Assembly: GCA_028066595.1 (NCBI GenBank)
Contig: JALCBJ010000002.1
Location: forward strand, 1-64,000
Origin: Thermoanaerobaculia bacterium
GTDB lineage: Bacteria; Acidobacteriota; Thermoanaerobaculia; Multivoradales; J023
DNA length: 64,000 bases
Direction of reading: 5' to 3'
In this document: positions 34,804 to 46,333 of the stretch, piece by piece
Position numbering within the stretch: the stretch's first letter is position 1
Layout of the letters: the number at the start of each line of letters is the position of its first letter
Notes under the pieces: model-generated
What the model was told of the DNA's origin: nothing
The model's database searches: none
The model's input: only the letters and a program-made list of their open reading frames with translations
Position numbers and translations under genes: made by a program

Positions 34804-36666
34804 TTGGCCTCTGCGATCTGCTGTCTGGTACCGGCGCAGGCGCAGTTGGAGCGTGCCGTGCTCGAGGTGCCTGCGGCTTCCATTGAGATGCGTGCAGCAG
34901 CGCTCCTGATGAGTGGTCAGGAAGGTGGCGATCTGGAGCTGGTCGCAAGATCTTTTGCGGTTCCTGGTACCTCCGCTCTTGCTGTGGTGGAAATCGATGG
35001 CGTCGGGATCCTGGAAGGTGCTCGCGGTGTCGAGGAGTCCGGTGAAGCTCCCGTGCTGGAGGTGTTCGTCTATATCGTCGGTCCGTCCTTCGACGTCCTC
35101 GACGCCGTGGCCCTACGCCTCGATCGGCCCAGCGACTACGAATCTCAGCTCCTGGAGGCGGGCGTCCGCGTCTTGGCGCCGTTGCTCCTCGAACCATCGC
35201 CCGAGGAGGCAGATTCTCGAGAGATCCGTGTCTTGGCTCGTGTCGGCTCCAGCTTGGGTTTGCGAACCTTGACTTTGCCGGCGGGTAACGGGTCTGAGGC
35301 AGCTTCTGAACTCCAACTGGATCACTCCGGGCGCTGGCTGGTGACCTGGTCGACGACGCGCCCGGCCGACCATCCGGACCACGGGCTACCCTTCGATCCG
35401 GTGTCGGCCCAACCGAGTGCCTTCGTGGCGCCGCCCGAGCTCACCGAGTCTGGAATCGACACAGGAGCGCTGCCGTGGCCGGCTCTGCTCCGCCGCCATG
35501 GGGCCGACGTCCTCTCCGGCGTACTGCCGCAGCGGACGCCCGAAACCACGGTCCAGCTGCCGGAGGAACTAGGGGATCGTCTAGAAGGTGTTCTGGATGG
35601 CTACTTCGAGGCCGTTTCTCTACGCGCAGGAGGTGATATCCACGGTGCTGCCTACTTCTTGGCGCAGCTCGAGGTCCGAACCTTGGACGAGCTCGGAGAA
35701 CGTGGACTGGAGTTGCTGCTCGGCCAGGAAGTAAAAGCCTATGAGCGGCTTCGACGCCAACTCGACGATGTGCGACCTCTGATCACCCTCATTCGTCTGC
35801 ACCTGGACGTCGCCGACGAACACCGACGTGAAGCGCGCTATCGCCTGGCTTCGTTTTCCATGGGTACGGCGATACGGATCACAGATTGGTATGCGAAAGA
35901 GGCTGAGCGTAGCCGTGACGGCGATCAGTTGCGCGCCGAGGCCTCGGCGCTCCTGACCTCGCTGGCCGCGACGATGCAAGTTCGGGGGCCCATGTCCGAC
36001 GCCGTAGGCTTCTATCAGTGGGCTCTGGACTATCGTCCCGACGATCCGACCGCGCTTTTCGGGCTGGCCACCGTGGCGTCGAAGCTCGGCGATGCCGAGG
36101 AGGCGGCGAATCTATATGAGCGACTCCTGGAATTGCATCCCGAACACCACGAGGCGCGACTGCGCTGGGCGGTCATGTTGCAGCGGGTCGGCAACAAGAG
36201 AGGAATCGCCGAGGCCGCGCGCCAGTTTCAAGCGCTGCTGGATGGCTCGCCGACGCCGGAGACCGCCGAGCCCGTCTCGGGCTGGATCGGAGCTCTGGCG
36301 GCGCAACAGCTCATCCGCATCCGGCTCGATGCCAGAGATCTGGACGCCGCATCTCTCCATCTCGAGGAGGCGCTGGCACGCTGGCCGGATCACGGGCCCC
36401 TTCGAATAGCCGCGATCCGGCTGGCGGAGCTTCGGAGAGATCGGAAGGTCACTACTGAGCGACTTCAGGTCTTTGACCCGGCCGAGTCGTCAGAGTCGTT
36501 TCGTCCCGGAGGGCGAAATCGATTCCACGAAGCGCCCGATCCCGCGATCCGCGAGCTTAGAGCACGTCTGGTAGCGCTGGAGGAAGAGCGGCGACCGGAG
36601 TTGGCGACTGCGGTGAGGGAGATTCTGGGTCGGCGAGTCGAAGGTGGCGGAGGGAGCTCACGGTGA
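34804..36666 (+). CDS. Secreted TPR-repeat protein
   Basis: 620 residues from the TTG at 34804. The first residues ASAICCLVPAQA are only the second half of a signal peptide; in frame upstream, a CTG at 34759 (overlapping the previous stop as CTGA) would supply the missing basic start TLRFRCLAIRTLFLL, so the true start may be that CTG. The middle and C-terminal parts contain TPR units, clearest at WALDYRPDDPTALFGLATVASKLGDAEEAANLYERLLELHPEHHEARLRWA (about 400-450). N-terminal 230 residues beta-rich. Middle gene of the VWA-TPR-VWA operon; likely a periplasmic scaffold. Confidence 0.78.
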   Translation: MASAICCLVPAQAQLERAVLEVPAASIEMRAAALLMSGQEGGDLELVARSFAVPGTSALAVVEIDGVGILEGARGVEESGEAPVLEVFVYIVGPSFDVLDAVALRLDRPSDYESQLLEAGVRVLAPLLLEPSPEEADSREIRVLARVGSSLGLRTLTLPAGNGSEAASELQLDHSGRWLVTWSTTRPADHPDHGLPFDPVSAQPSAFVAPPELTESGIDTGALPWPALLRRHGADVLSGVLPQRTPETTVQLPEELGDRLEGVLDGYFEAVSLRAGGDIHGAAYFLAQLEVRTLDELGERGLELLLGQEVKAYERLRRQLDDVRPLITLIRLHLDVADEHRREARYRLASFSMGTAIRITDWYAKEAERSRDGDQLRAEASALLTSLAATMQVRGPMSDAVGFYQWALDYRPDDPTALFGLATVASKLGDAEEAANLYERLLELHPEHHEARLRWAVMLQRVGNKRGIAEAARQFQALLDGSPTPETAEPVSGWIGALAAQQLIRIRLDARDLDAASLHLEEALARWPDHGPLRIAAIRLAELRRDRKVTTERLQVFDPAESSESFRPGGRNRFHEAPDPAIRELRARLVALEEERRPELATAVREILGRRVEGGGGSSR

Positions 36667-37892
36667 GACGTTCGAGCCGCCAGAGACGAGCATCGATAGG
36701 TGTCATCGCCTCTGCGACGGCGGCATTCCTAGGCATCTGCCTGTGGTCTGGCGACGTATGGGGGCAGGAATTCGATGTCTGGATCGAGAGTCCCGAACCC
36801 GGAGTGCCGGTGTTCGGCGAGGTGGAGATCGTCGTCGATGTCCTGGGTCTCGAGGACGCCGACATAGCCGAAGTGCAGTTCTTCGTGGATCATCAAGCCG
36901 TGACCGTTCTCAGCAGGCCACCCTGGCGGTGGATCCAGGATGTCGGCGAGCAAAACGTGTCACGGCGTTTCGAAGTGGTCGCCGTGGCGAACGATGGGCG
37001 CACGGCTTCGGCGCTCCTGGAGAGTCCGACCATCCGGGTCGACGAGGAAGTCGACCTCGACCTCCGGCAGCTCTACGTCACGGTCACGCAGCCCGACGAC
37101 CAAGGCGGGGAGCGCCGGATTCGGGATCTACCGCGGGACAAATTCACGGTACGCGACCTCGGCCTGCGACAGCAGATCGTGACCTTCGAGGGTGGCGACG
37201 TGCCGATCACGGTGCTGGTCCTGGTCGATTCATCGAAGTCGATGCGCGGCGATCGGTTGCGCACCGCGCTGGAAGGCGCGGATCAGCTCTTCCGTCGGCT
37301 GGGACCGCTCGACCGTGCCAAGCTCCTCCTCTTTGCCGATCGGGTGGTACACCAGACACCCTTCACCAGCTTTCCCGATGTGCTTCGTGCCGGCCTGCGA
37401 GGTGTGCAGTCCGGTGGCGGTTCGGCTGTGGCCGACCATCTCTATCTAGCCTTGCATCAGCTGGAGCAGCAGCAGGGCAGGCGGGTGATCGTGCTTCTCT
37501 CAGACGGAGTCAACAGCTTTAGCTTCCTGCGCATGGACGAGGTCCTGGAGTTGTCTCGGCGCAGTCGTTCTTTGATCTACTGGATGCGTCTCGGACCATC
37601 GAGGGAGAAGAATCGGATCTATACCGCTTGGCGGGGTGAGAAGGAGCATCGCCAGGAACTGAAGCAACTGGCGGAGATGGTGGAAGAAACCGGCGGTCGA
37701 GTGGTGCCGCTGCAGTCGATGGCGGACATCGGCGCGGCGTTCGACACCGTCATGGACGAGCTACGGGAGCAGTACGTGCTCGGCTACTACCCGTCTCGGC
37801 GCCGCGGATCGGGTGCCTGGCACGACGTGGAGGTCGACGTCGATATGCCTCGCGTCGACGTGCGCGCCCGTACGGGCTACGTCGAGGAATGA
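36663..37892 (+). CDS. Secreted VWA-domain protein
   Basis: 409 residues, GTG start in a four-base overlap with the TPR gene. Signal peptide (1-35, cleavage near VWGQ-EF). An Ig-like N-terminal domain (DVWIESPEPGVPVFGEVEIVVDVLG) is followed by a von Willebrand A domain with a good MIDAS: VLVLVDSSKSM (DxSxS), later GGGSAVADHL and VIVLLSDGVNS. The C-terminus VLGYYPSRRRGSGAWHDVEVDV is the family's usual closing sandwich. Metal-dependent adhesion or complex assembly outside the cytoplasm. Paralogous in design to the first gene of the operon but retains the metal site that the first lacks. Confidence 0.85.
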   Translation: MRRSSRQRRASIGVIASATAAFLGICLWSGDVWGQEFDVWIESPEPGVPVFGEVEIVVDVLGLEDADIAEVQFFVDHQAVTVLSRPPWRWIQDVGEQNVSRRFEVVAVANDGRTASALLESPTIRVDEEVDLDLRQLYVTVTQPDDQGGERRIRDLPRDKFTVRDLGLRQQIVTFEGGDVPITVLVLVDSSKSMRGDRLRTALEGADQLFRRLGPLDRAKLLLFADRVVHQTPFTSFPDVLRAGLRGVQSGGGSAVADHLYLALHQLEQQQGRRVIVLLSDGVNSFSFLRMDEVLELSRRSRSLIYWMRLGPSREKNRIYTAWRGEKEHRQELKQLAEMVEETGGRVVPLQSMADIGAAFDTVMDELREQYVLGYYPSRRRGSGAWHDVEVDVDMPRVDVRARTGYVEE

Positions 37893-37958
37893 GGTCGACG
37901 CGCAGAAGCGCCTTCGTCTGGTGATCCGGTAGCCCCCCGGGTACACCGTGCCGGCGAA

Positions 37959-40900
37959 CTAAGGCTGCACGCCGTACGGATCCATGCCGTCCTTGGCCAC
38001 TCCGAGGTGATAGACCGCGAGCTCCATGTCTCTACGCATGCTCTTCCACTTGCGTGACCTACAATGCTGAGTCATGTCCTTGAAGAAGGAATAGGCCTGC
38101 CGAAGACTAGTCGCCACCTGCGCATCTGGGGCGTTGAGGTGAGAGCGGTTTCCGAGCAAGCGGTCGAGCTCTGACCTGAGCTCCCGGCAAGCACCCTGAA
38201 CGTCGCCCTCGACCTTCCCCTGGAGCAAGGGCAACGCCTTGGACAGCGAGACCTTGACGGGTCGGACGGCGGCCGTGTACTCGGCGTGCCACTTGCGCAT
38301 CATTCGCTCCAATTCCCCCTCGCGATAGCGTTCCTTGCCGGATTGCAATACAGCGCGTGGCTCGGGAGACCGAACGGGTTCCATCGCATCGCGCCGCACC
38401 AAGTCGTCGAATCTCTCGTGGTACGCCACCATCTCAGAGGGCCAGATCTGAGGTGCATCGCGGATCGCCCATGTGCGGAAGTTACGGTCGAAGGTCTCGA
38501 CCGAGGTGCCGAAGACCTTGCGGATTGCTCCCTTCGTGTCGTGACCACGGCGGAAGGCGTCCAGCATCCGATGGATCCCGCGGACTCCCTTTTCGGATTC
38601 GATGTAGTGCAGGGTCCAGGCCGCGTTGGTGTACGCCAGCTCTACCAGTTGGGGCTCGCTCCAGCCTGCGAGAATCGGCTCCAGGAGGTTGAACGTCAGG
38701 TCCCGACCTGCAGCGTGCATGTCCGGCATGGGATTCAGCTCGCGCTGATGCATCTCGATGTGACCAGCCAAACCCTCGTGAAACCACTTCGGGGCACGGT
38801 CGCGGGTCGCGATGTCGATCATCGCGTGAGCCACCTCGTGAGACACGATGCGGATCAGCTCGGGATGGAAGCTCTCGAAGTCCGCCAGAGGAACACGGAC
38901 CACCCCGTCGTAGAGACCCCCCACGAGTCCGCCGGAACGCGCATACGCCTTCATGAAACCGGAGAACGGAAAAAGGTGGATCTCCACTTTCGGAGAGCCG
39001 GCAGGAACAGGGATCCACTTCTTCACGCGATCCCACTCCGCTTCGAGTACCCAGCTGCGCTGCCTCGGGTAGCGCTCACCAGTACTGGCCGGGTACACCA
39101 TGCGGAAGTGCTTGCTCTGGAAGACCTTCTTCGACTCCTCCAGATCCTTCATCAGCTTGATCTGCTGACGCCTCTGGGCGGTGAAGTCGAAGGCACTGAG
39201 GCTCGATGCCCGTTCCAGGGCGCGTATCGCCAAGTCGTACTGGCCAAGCTCCGTCAGCATCTCCCCGAGCTGATAAAATGTCGCCGGATCGCGGCGGCGG
39301 TTCGCTTGATCGCTCTTCGCCAGCTCGATCAGCAGGTTGGCTGCAGCGACGCTCTGGTCGCTGCGCATCAACGCCAGGGCTCGGGCCTGGATCAAGGATG
39401 GCGGCACACTGCTCGGACTCGTCGCAAGCGGTTCGGTGAGTCGGATGAGACTGTCCCAATCTTCACTGTAGACCAGACTGTCCGTGAGGGTCTCGACTGC
39501 GCGGCGATATGACGGTCTCAGCATGCCGCCTTCGGCCAGACTGGCTGCGAGCTCGTCGAAGCGGGCGACGGCAGACGAGACTTCTCGATCGGCACGCTCC
39601 GCAGCACTTTCGGTGACCGTGCCCTCGGGCATCAGATCGGCCCCTCCGAGCACTGAAAGTACGCGATCGTCCAACCGAATCTCCAGATGCTGACCGAGGA
39701 TCCGCGCCGTCCCTCGCTCCGGAAGATCCAACGGACGCGAGGCGGCTTGCTCGGGTCCCACCTGGGGTTCCACGGCGTCGACAAAACGCAAGAGCGGAAA
39801 CAGGGCGGGCCGGATGGCTATGTGGGCGAGAATCGGCTCTTGGAGCAACTCGGAGCGCCCCATGGGCTCCCTGTTCCATGCCGCCTGGAACAGGCCCTCG
39901 GCTTTCTCCATCTGATCGAGCAGGGCCTCGAACTGCGCCGAATAGTAGAAGCCGAGGGCATCGCGGGACTTCATCCAGATCAGGCTACGGACGTGCTCTT
40001 CCACCTTGCCGTCCTCACCTACCGTGGCCACGCCCAGAACCGCCTCTTGGGCCAGGCCGTCGTGGTCCGGACCCAACCGCCGCGCCAGGTCGTAGTGCTG
40101 AACCGCCTCCTCGTTGGCCAGCGCGACCGACACACGACCCCGTAGGATGGCTAGGAGAGGCAGCGTGTCCGGTTTGGGTGCCGCATCGAGAATCTTGGTG
40201 GCCGCCCCGATGTTCCCGTCGAGCACCAGTAGCTGAGCTTGCCAGGCACGAGCCGCCCTCGCCCGATCGTCGTCCGGTCCGAGCGAGGTGGCCAGCTCCT
40301 TTACCATCGTGCCGATCTGCTCCTGGAAAGCTGCCTGCTGGCCGCTGGTACGGCCGCCGGTCAGTGCTCGTCGCAGCGGCAGAAGGGGTGCCAGCTCGAG
40401 AGCGTCCAGCTCATCGACGAGTTCTTCTTGGACTTCGTCGTCACCGTCGGGCAACAGCTGGCAGCCGACCAAGATCAATGTCGTCGTCAGCAGCACGGCG
40501 ACCTGGCCGCGCGGTCGGTAGTGGACCGCCCGAATTGCCGCGAGCACCAGAAACACCAGCCCGAACGCCAGGAGTGCCGGAACGAGCTGGGGGAAGAAGC
40601 GGTTCGGCGGAGTAGGGTACGTCGCTGCGTCGTCGCCTCGGAATAGCTGCTCGAGCTCTTCCTCCGCCGAGATTCGCGGAACCCTCGGGTCGACGGTGCA
40701 CCGGATCTCGTGGATGGCCCAGGTGCCGTCCCCTTGCCGTTTCATATCCATCAGAACGGTGTCGTCGACACCGGAGGCGAACTCCACGGCGAAGATCGCG
40801 ATCTCTTCGTTCTCCTCGAAGTTGCGGCCCGGTGTTCGAAGCTGCCAGCGGGAGTCCTCGGCAGGGCCCATGCGCACCGCGATCTCGTCGATGGCATGCG

Positions 40901-41135
40901 ACGTGCTGACGGCTCGCATCGGGGAATCGGAGGACAAGCGGGTCAGGACGGCATTGGGGCCGCTCTCCAAAAAGGCCAGAACCGCCTCGACCGCCGCGCG
41001 TTCAGCGTCGGATATCGGTCGTGGCGGGTGCGGATCCTGCGCGCACCAGAGCGCCCCCGGCCCGAAGGCCAGCGAGAGGGCCACACAAAGCGCCGCTCGC
41101 TGTAGAAGACAACGCGGGGCGAAATGTGAAGTCAT
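37959..41135 (-). CDS. Large TPR-containing gluzincin metallopeptidase
   Basis: 1058 residues. Signal peptide (about 10-32), a 150-residue N-terminal domain, two hydrophobic helices (about 185-225, LVPALLAFGLVFLVLAA and VAVLLTTTLILVG), TPR-like helices (about 300-660), then a peptidase MA-like domain with HEVAHAMIDIATRDRAP-KWFHEGLAGHIE: an HExxH zinc site and the downstream glutamate of gluzincins. C-terminal 120 residues are helical and basic. Probably anchored in the inner membrane with the peptidase outside or facing the cytoplasm depending on topology, which I cannot settle. Convergent with the VWA operon (66 bases apart); it may process or chaperone envelope proteins. Substrate unknown. 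Confidence 0.8.
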   Translation of the reverse strand: MTSHFAPRCLLQRAALCVALSLAFGPGALWCAQDPHPPRPISDAERAAVEAVLAFLESGPNAVLTRLSSDSPMRAVSTSHAIDEIAVRMGPAEDSRWQLRTPGRNFEENEEIAIFAVEFASGVDDTVLMDMKRQGDGTWAIHEIRCTVDPRVPRISAEEELEQLFRGDDAATYPTPPNRFFPQLVPALLAFGLVFLVLAAIRAVHYRPRGQVAVLLTTTLILVGCQLLPDGDDEVQEELVDELDALELAPLLPLRRALTGGRTSGQQAAFQEQIGTMVKELATSLGPDDDRARAARAWQAQLLVLDGNIGAATKILDAAPKPDTLPLLAILRGRVSVALANEEAVQHYDLARRLGPDHDGLAQEAVLGVATVGEDGKVEEHVRSLIWMKSRDALGFYYSAQFEALLDQMEKAEGLFQAAWNREPMGRSELLQEPILAHIAIRPALFPLLRFVDAVEPQVGPEQAASRPLDLPERGTARILGQHLEIRLDDRVLSVLGGADLMPEGTVTESAAERADREVSSAVARFDELAASLAEGGMLRPSYRRAVETLTDSLVYSEDWDSLIRLTEPLATSPSSVPPSLIQARALALMRSDQSVAAANLLIELAKSDQANRRRDPATFYQLGEMLTELGQYDLAIRALERASSLSAFDFTAQRRQQIKLMKDLEESKKVFQSKHFRMVYPASTGERYPRQRSWVLEAEWDRVKKWIPVPAGSPKVEIHLFPFSGFMKAYARSGGLVGGLYDGVVRVPLADFESFHPELIRIVSHEVAHAMIDIATRDRAPKWFHEGLAGHIEMHQRELNPMPDMHAAGRDLTFNLLEPILAGWSEPQLVELAYTNAAWTLHYIESEKGVRGIHRMLDAFRRGHDTKGAIRKVFGTSVETFDRNFRTWAIRDAPQIWPSEMVAYHERFDDLVRRDAMEPVRSPEPRAVLQSGKERYREGELERMMRKWHAEYTAAVRPVKVSLSKALPLLQGKVEGDVQGACRELRSELDRLLGNRSHLNAPDAQVATSLRQAYSFFKDMTQHCRSRKWKSMRRDMELAVYHLGVAKDGMDPYGVQP

Positions 41136-41199
41136 AAGACCTCACAGCCTACTCAACGTTCACTTCGTTGCCAAGGCCGCCATTGGCGGTGCGGGGGAT

Positions 41200-43418
<2,219 letters not shown>

Positions 43419-43422
<4 letters not shown>

Positions 43423-44135
43423 CGGGACAGCCCCAGGACTTCGGTAGCGGCACCGACGGCGGTCGCGAGCAACGCCAGCCCGTCGTCGTTGCCCAGGATG
43501 GCTTCGGAACAACGCTCGGGATGGGGCATCATGCCGAGGATGTTGCCTTCGGAGGAGACGATACCGGCGATGGCGTTTTGGGAACCGTTGATGTTGGAGG
43601 CCGATTCTTCGTCGACGTTGCCGTCGGTGTCGCAGTAGCGGAAGACCACTCTTCCGGTCTCTTCGAGCACTTCCAGATCCGCCTCGGACGCCACGTAGTT
43701 GCCCTCGCCATGGGCGATCGGCAGGCGCAGAACCCGACCCTCCTCGTACCCTTCGGTCCATGGTGTGTCGGCGCGTTCCACTTGAACGAAGACGTCTCGA
43801 CATTCGAATCGCAAGCTGCGATTGCGGCGAAGTGCACCCGGCAACAAGCCCGATTCGAGCAGGACCTGAAAGCCGTTGCAGATGCCGAGGACGAGCCCGC
43901 CGTTGTCGGCATGCTCGCGCACAGCCTCGAGGATGGGCGACAGCGCTGCCAGTGCTCCGCCTCGCAGGTAGTCACCATAGGCGAACCCTCCGGGCAGCAC
44001 GACCAACTCGGCTCCCTTCAGATCGGCCTTGTCGTGCCATAGAAAGCCGACTTGCTGCGAAAGTACGTGCTTCAGCACGTGATACACGTCGTGATCGCAG
44101 TTCGAACCGGGAAACGTGACGACGCCGCATCGCAT
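43419..44135 (-). CDS. purQ: Phosphoribosylformylglycinamidine synthase glutaminase PurQ
   Basis: 238 residues. Class I glutamine amidotransferase: FPGSNCDHD start, [13 protein letters not shown], nucleophile elbow GICNGFQ (Cys about 95) and the His-Glu pair in MMPHPER. It releases ammonia for PurL. Five bases after the purS stop and overlapping purL, so the three subunits are made in fixed ratio. Acidic C-terminal half, slightly longer than B. subtilis PurQ. Confidence 0.97.
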
Positions 44136-44140
44136 GGCGA

Positions 44141-44422
44141 TCAGCTCTCGGCGTCGAGGATCTCGACGCTGTAGTCCTCGACCACGGTGTTGGCGAGCAG
44201 TTTGTCCGCCATCTTCTCCGCAACTTCGCGGGCGTCAGCTTCCGTGACGCCCTCGAGGTCCAGGTCGAAGCTCTTGCCCGCCCGGACCTCTGAGACCTTG
44301 TCGAAACCGACGCGCTCCAGTGCGCTGGCGATCGCCTTTCCCTGCGGGTCGAGGATTTCAGGACGCGGAAATACGGTCACACGGACTCGCACGGAGCCCT
44401 TCTTCGCGGTCTTCTTGGCCAT
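44141..44422 (-). CDS. purS: Phosphoribosylformylglycinamidine synthase subunit PurS
   Basis: 93 residues. PurS small subunit that bridges PurQ and PurL and forms the ammonia channel: VRVTVFPRPEILDPQGKAIASALERVGF, then VRAGKSFDLDLEG and ADKLLANTVVEDYSVEI. The lysine-rich start (MAKKTAKKG) is an extension compared with typical 80-85 residue PurS. First gene of purSQL. The 243 bases upstream of it contain no gene I can support. Confidence 0.95.
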   Translation of the reverse strand: MAKKTAKKGSVRVRVTVFPRPEILDPQGKAIASALERVGFDKVSEVRAGKSFDLDLEGVTEADAREVAEKMADKLLANTVVEDYSVEILDAES

Positions 44423-44665
44423 GGGATCTCTTTCGGGTGGTGGGGGTGGAGCTTGGAGCGTTCATCGGCTCGAGGTAGGCGCCGTGCAGGCGCCGACTGT
44501 GCGAACGGTAGATGGCGAGCCGGTCGTGGTCAGCAGTTGGGAGCGAGAAGCTCAGCTTTCGGCTGGAAACGAAAATGAATGGGACAGCTTCGGCAGGGGA
44601 CCATCGGGCGCTCCAGTAGAGAAGCTGATCGGTGGGTCGGAATGATGCAATGGACTCCGCAGGTC

Positions 44666-45556
44666 TCAACCGAAGAGGCTGAGCTGGTTGGCCTCGACTT
44701 TGGTCGCTCGAGGCGCTGTAGCTGACTCGGAGATCTCGAGCCAGCCCGTCGGCTGGTCTTGGTGGGTGATGATGACGCGAGCAGTACTCGACTCGCGTTC
44801 CAGCATCTCGCCGACCGAAGCGGCCGCCAGCTCCGGGTCGTTGTTGGTGCGAGAAAGGTGGTAACACACGACCGTCTGTAGGCGATCGCCTGTGTCCTGG
44901 AGTGCCTCCAGGATGCCCTGCGTTGCGTCGGCGTTGGACAGATGGCCGTGACGAGAGGCAACGCGCTGTTTCAGCGACCAGGGATAGGGTCCGTTGCGCA
45001 GCATCTGCAGGTCGTGGTTCGTCTCGAGAATCAGAGTGTCCAGATCGCGCAGCTTGGACCACGCCAGACGCGTGCGCGCTCCGAGATCCGCCACCAAGCC
45101 GACACGGCGTCCGGCGGCGTCTTCGATGATGAATCCTACCGGCTCTCGAGCGTCATGTGGTACAGAGAAAGGCTCCACCTGGAAACCTGCGATTTCCCGT
45201 GGCTCGCCCGAGCGCAAGAAGTGGGATTGCTGCCTCGCCCGGTCAGAAAGTCGGGTGCCCTCCAGGGTGCCTCGGGTGGCCCAAACGTGGACGCCTGTCC
45301 GGCGTGCCAACACCTCGACGCCTGCCACATGGTCGCCGTGTTCGTGAGTGAGGACCATGGCGTCGAAACGCACGTCGGGCTGAACGTAGCGGGGATCCTC
45401 GGCGGGCGTCACGTCTCCGGCCGCTTCCTGGACCTTGCGCAGCCGGAGCTCGATCTGTCGACGGCTGAATCCGGCGTCGACCAGCAAGCGCTTGCCTGCC
45501 GACTCCACGACTACCGCGTTGCCGCTGCTGCCGGAGCCGAGTACGGCCAGGCGCAT
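44666..45556 (-). CDS. Metallo-beta-lactamase-fold hydrolase (YycJ/WalJ-like)
   Basis: 296 residues from ATG 45556. MBL fold with GSGSSGNAVVVESAGKRLLVDAGFS, the zinc motif THEHGDHVAG and later HLSNADA and THQDQPTGW. These agree with the YycJ/WalJ group of DNA-end-processing 5'-3' exonuclease-like MBL proteins. ATG overlaps the stop of the next MBL gene upstream (ATGA), so both are co-translated. The activity on nucleic acid is inferred from family resemblance. Confidence 0.82.
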   Translation of the reverse strand: MRLAVLGSGSSGNAVVVESAGKRLLVDAGFSRRQIELRLRKVQEAAGDVTPAEDPRYVQPDVRFDAMVLTHEHGDHVAGVEVLARRTGVHVWATRGTLEGTRLSDRARQQSHFLRSGEPREIAGFQVEPFSVPHDAREPVGFIIEDAAGRRVGLVADLGARTRLAWSKLRDLDTLILETNHDLQMLRNGPYPWSLKQRVASRHGHLSNADATQGILEALQDTGDRLQTVVCYHLSRTNNDPELAAASVGEMLERESSTARVIITHQDQPTGWLEISESATAPRATKVEANQLSLFG

Positions 45557-46320
45557 CAGAATTCGTAGACCTTGCCCTGCTCGAGAAACTGGAGATTCGG
45601 CCGGCCGAGGCCTGCCACTTCCTCTTCGATCTGCTCGATGCACGGCGGCTTCAGGTGATGCAGCAGGACCGGAATATCGTCGCGGTCCAGCTTCTGGAGC
45701 TCGAGTTCCAGGGTTTGGGGCGTCAGGTGATGGGATACGTCGGCCACCTGTTGCAGCGAGTTGTCGAAGCTGACCTCGATGCAGGCCGCCACGAGGTTCT
45801 TCGCTTTCTGTGCCACTTCCCAGATGCGCTGTGTCGGCCCGGTGTCGCTGGACCACAGCACAGTTTTCCCCTGGTACTCGATGAGAAAGCCGTGGGTCGG
45901 TACGAGGTGATCGACCGGAACCGGTGTAAAGCGCACCCCATCGAGCTCCACCGGGATCTCGTCGTGAATCTCATGGAACTTCACCGCTGGCAGCAAATGA
46001 TTCGGCAGCCGGGTGAAGTCAGGCCAGGTCGCGTTGTTCAGCAGATACTTGCGAATCGCGTAGATGGTGGCCGACGAAGCGTGGATGTCCACCGCATGGT
46101 CTCGGCGGCTGAAGACGTTCTCCACGAAGAACGGAATCGAGCTAGTGTGGTCGATGTGGGAGTGCGTGAGGAGGATCGAGCCGATGTCCACCTGGCGTTC
46201 GATCGGTAGGGCCTGGGATAACGAGCCGGCATCTAGAGCGATCGTGTCGTTGATCAACAGGCATGTCATCCGGCAACCGAGGCTCTCGCCGCCGTAACCT
46301 CCTAGGACCTCGATCTTCAT
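45556..46320 (-). CDS. Class II cyclic-nucleotide phosphodiesterase, MBL fold
   Basis: 254 residues from ATG 46320 (MKIEVLGGYGG). MBL fold with the THSHIDHTSSIPFF motif characteristic of class II cAMP phosphodiesterases and related RNase Z-like enzymes, followed by VPVDHLVPTHGFLI, SSDTGPTQRIW and LLHHLKPPCI. Predicted to hydrolyse 3',5'-cAMP or a related cyclic nucleotide. A longer in-frame start at 46380 would add residues with no homologue-like character. Its neighbour HD-GYP protein degrades cyclic di-nucleotides, so both may remove second messengers. Confidence 0.82.
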   Translation of the reverse strand: MKIEVLGGYGGESLGCRMTCLLINDTIALDAGSLSQALPIERQVDIGSILLTHSHIDHTSSIPFFVENVFSRRDHAVDIHASSATIYAIRKYLLNNATWPDFTRLPNHLLPAVKFHEIHDEIPVELDGVRFTPVPVDHLVPTHGFLIEYQGKTVLWSSDTGPTQRIWEVAQKAKNLVAACIEVSFDNSLQQVADVSHHLTPQTLELELQKLDRDDIPVLLHHLKPPCIEQIEEEVAGLGRPNLQFLEQGKVYEF

Positions 46321-46333
46321 AATTGGAGGGAGT

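Noticed and set aside
43423..43803. N-terminal extension of PurL
   Set aside because: It overlaps purQ entirely in another frame; the ATG at 43422 gives the normal PurL length and start.
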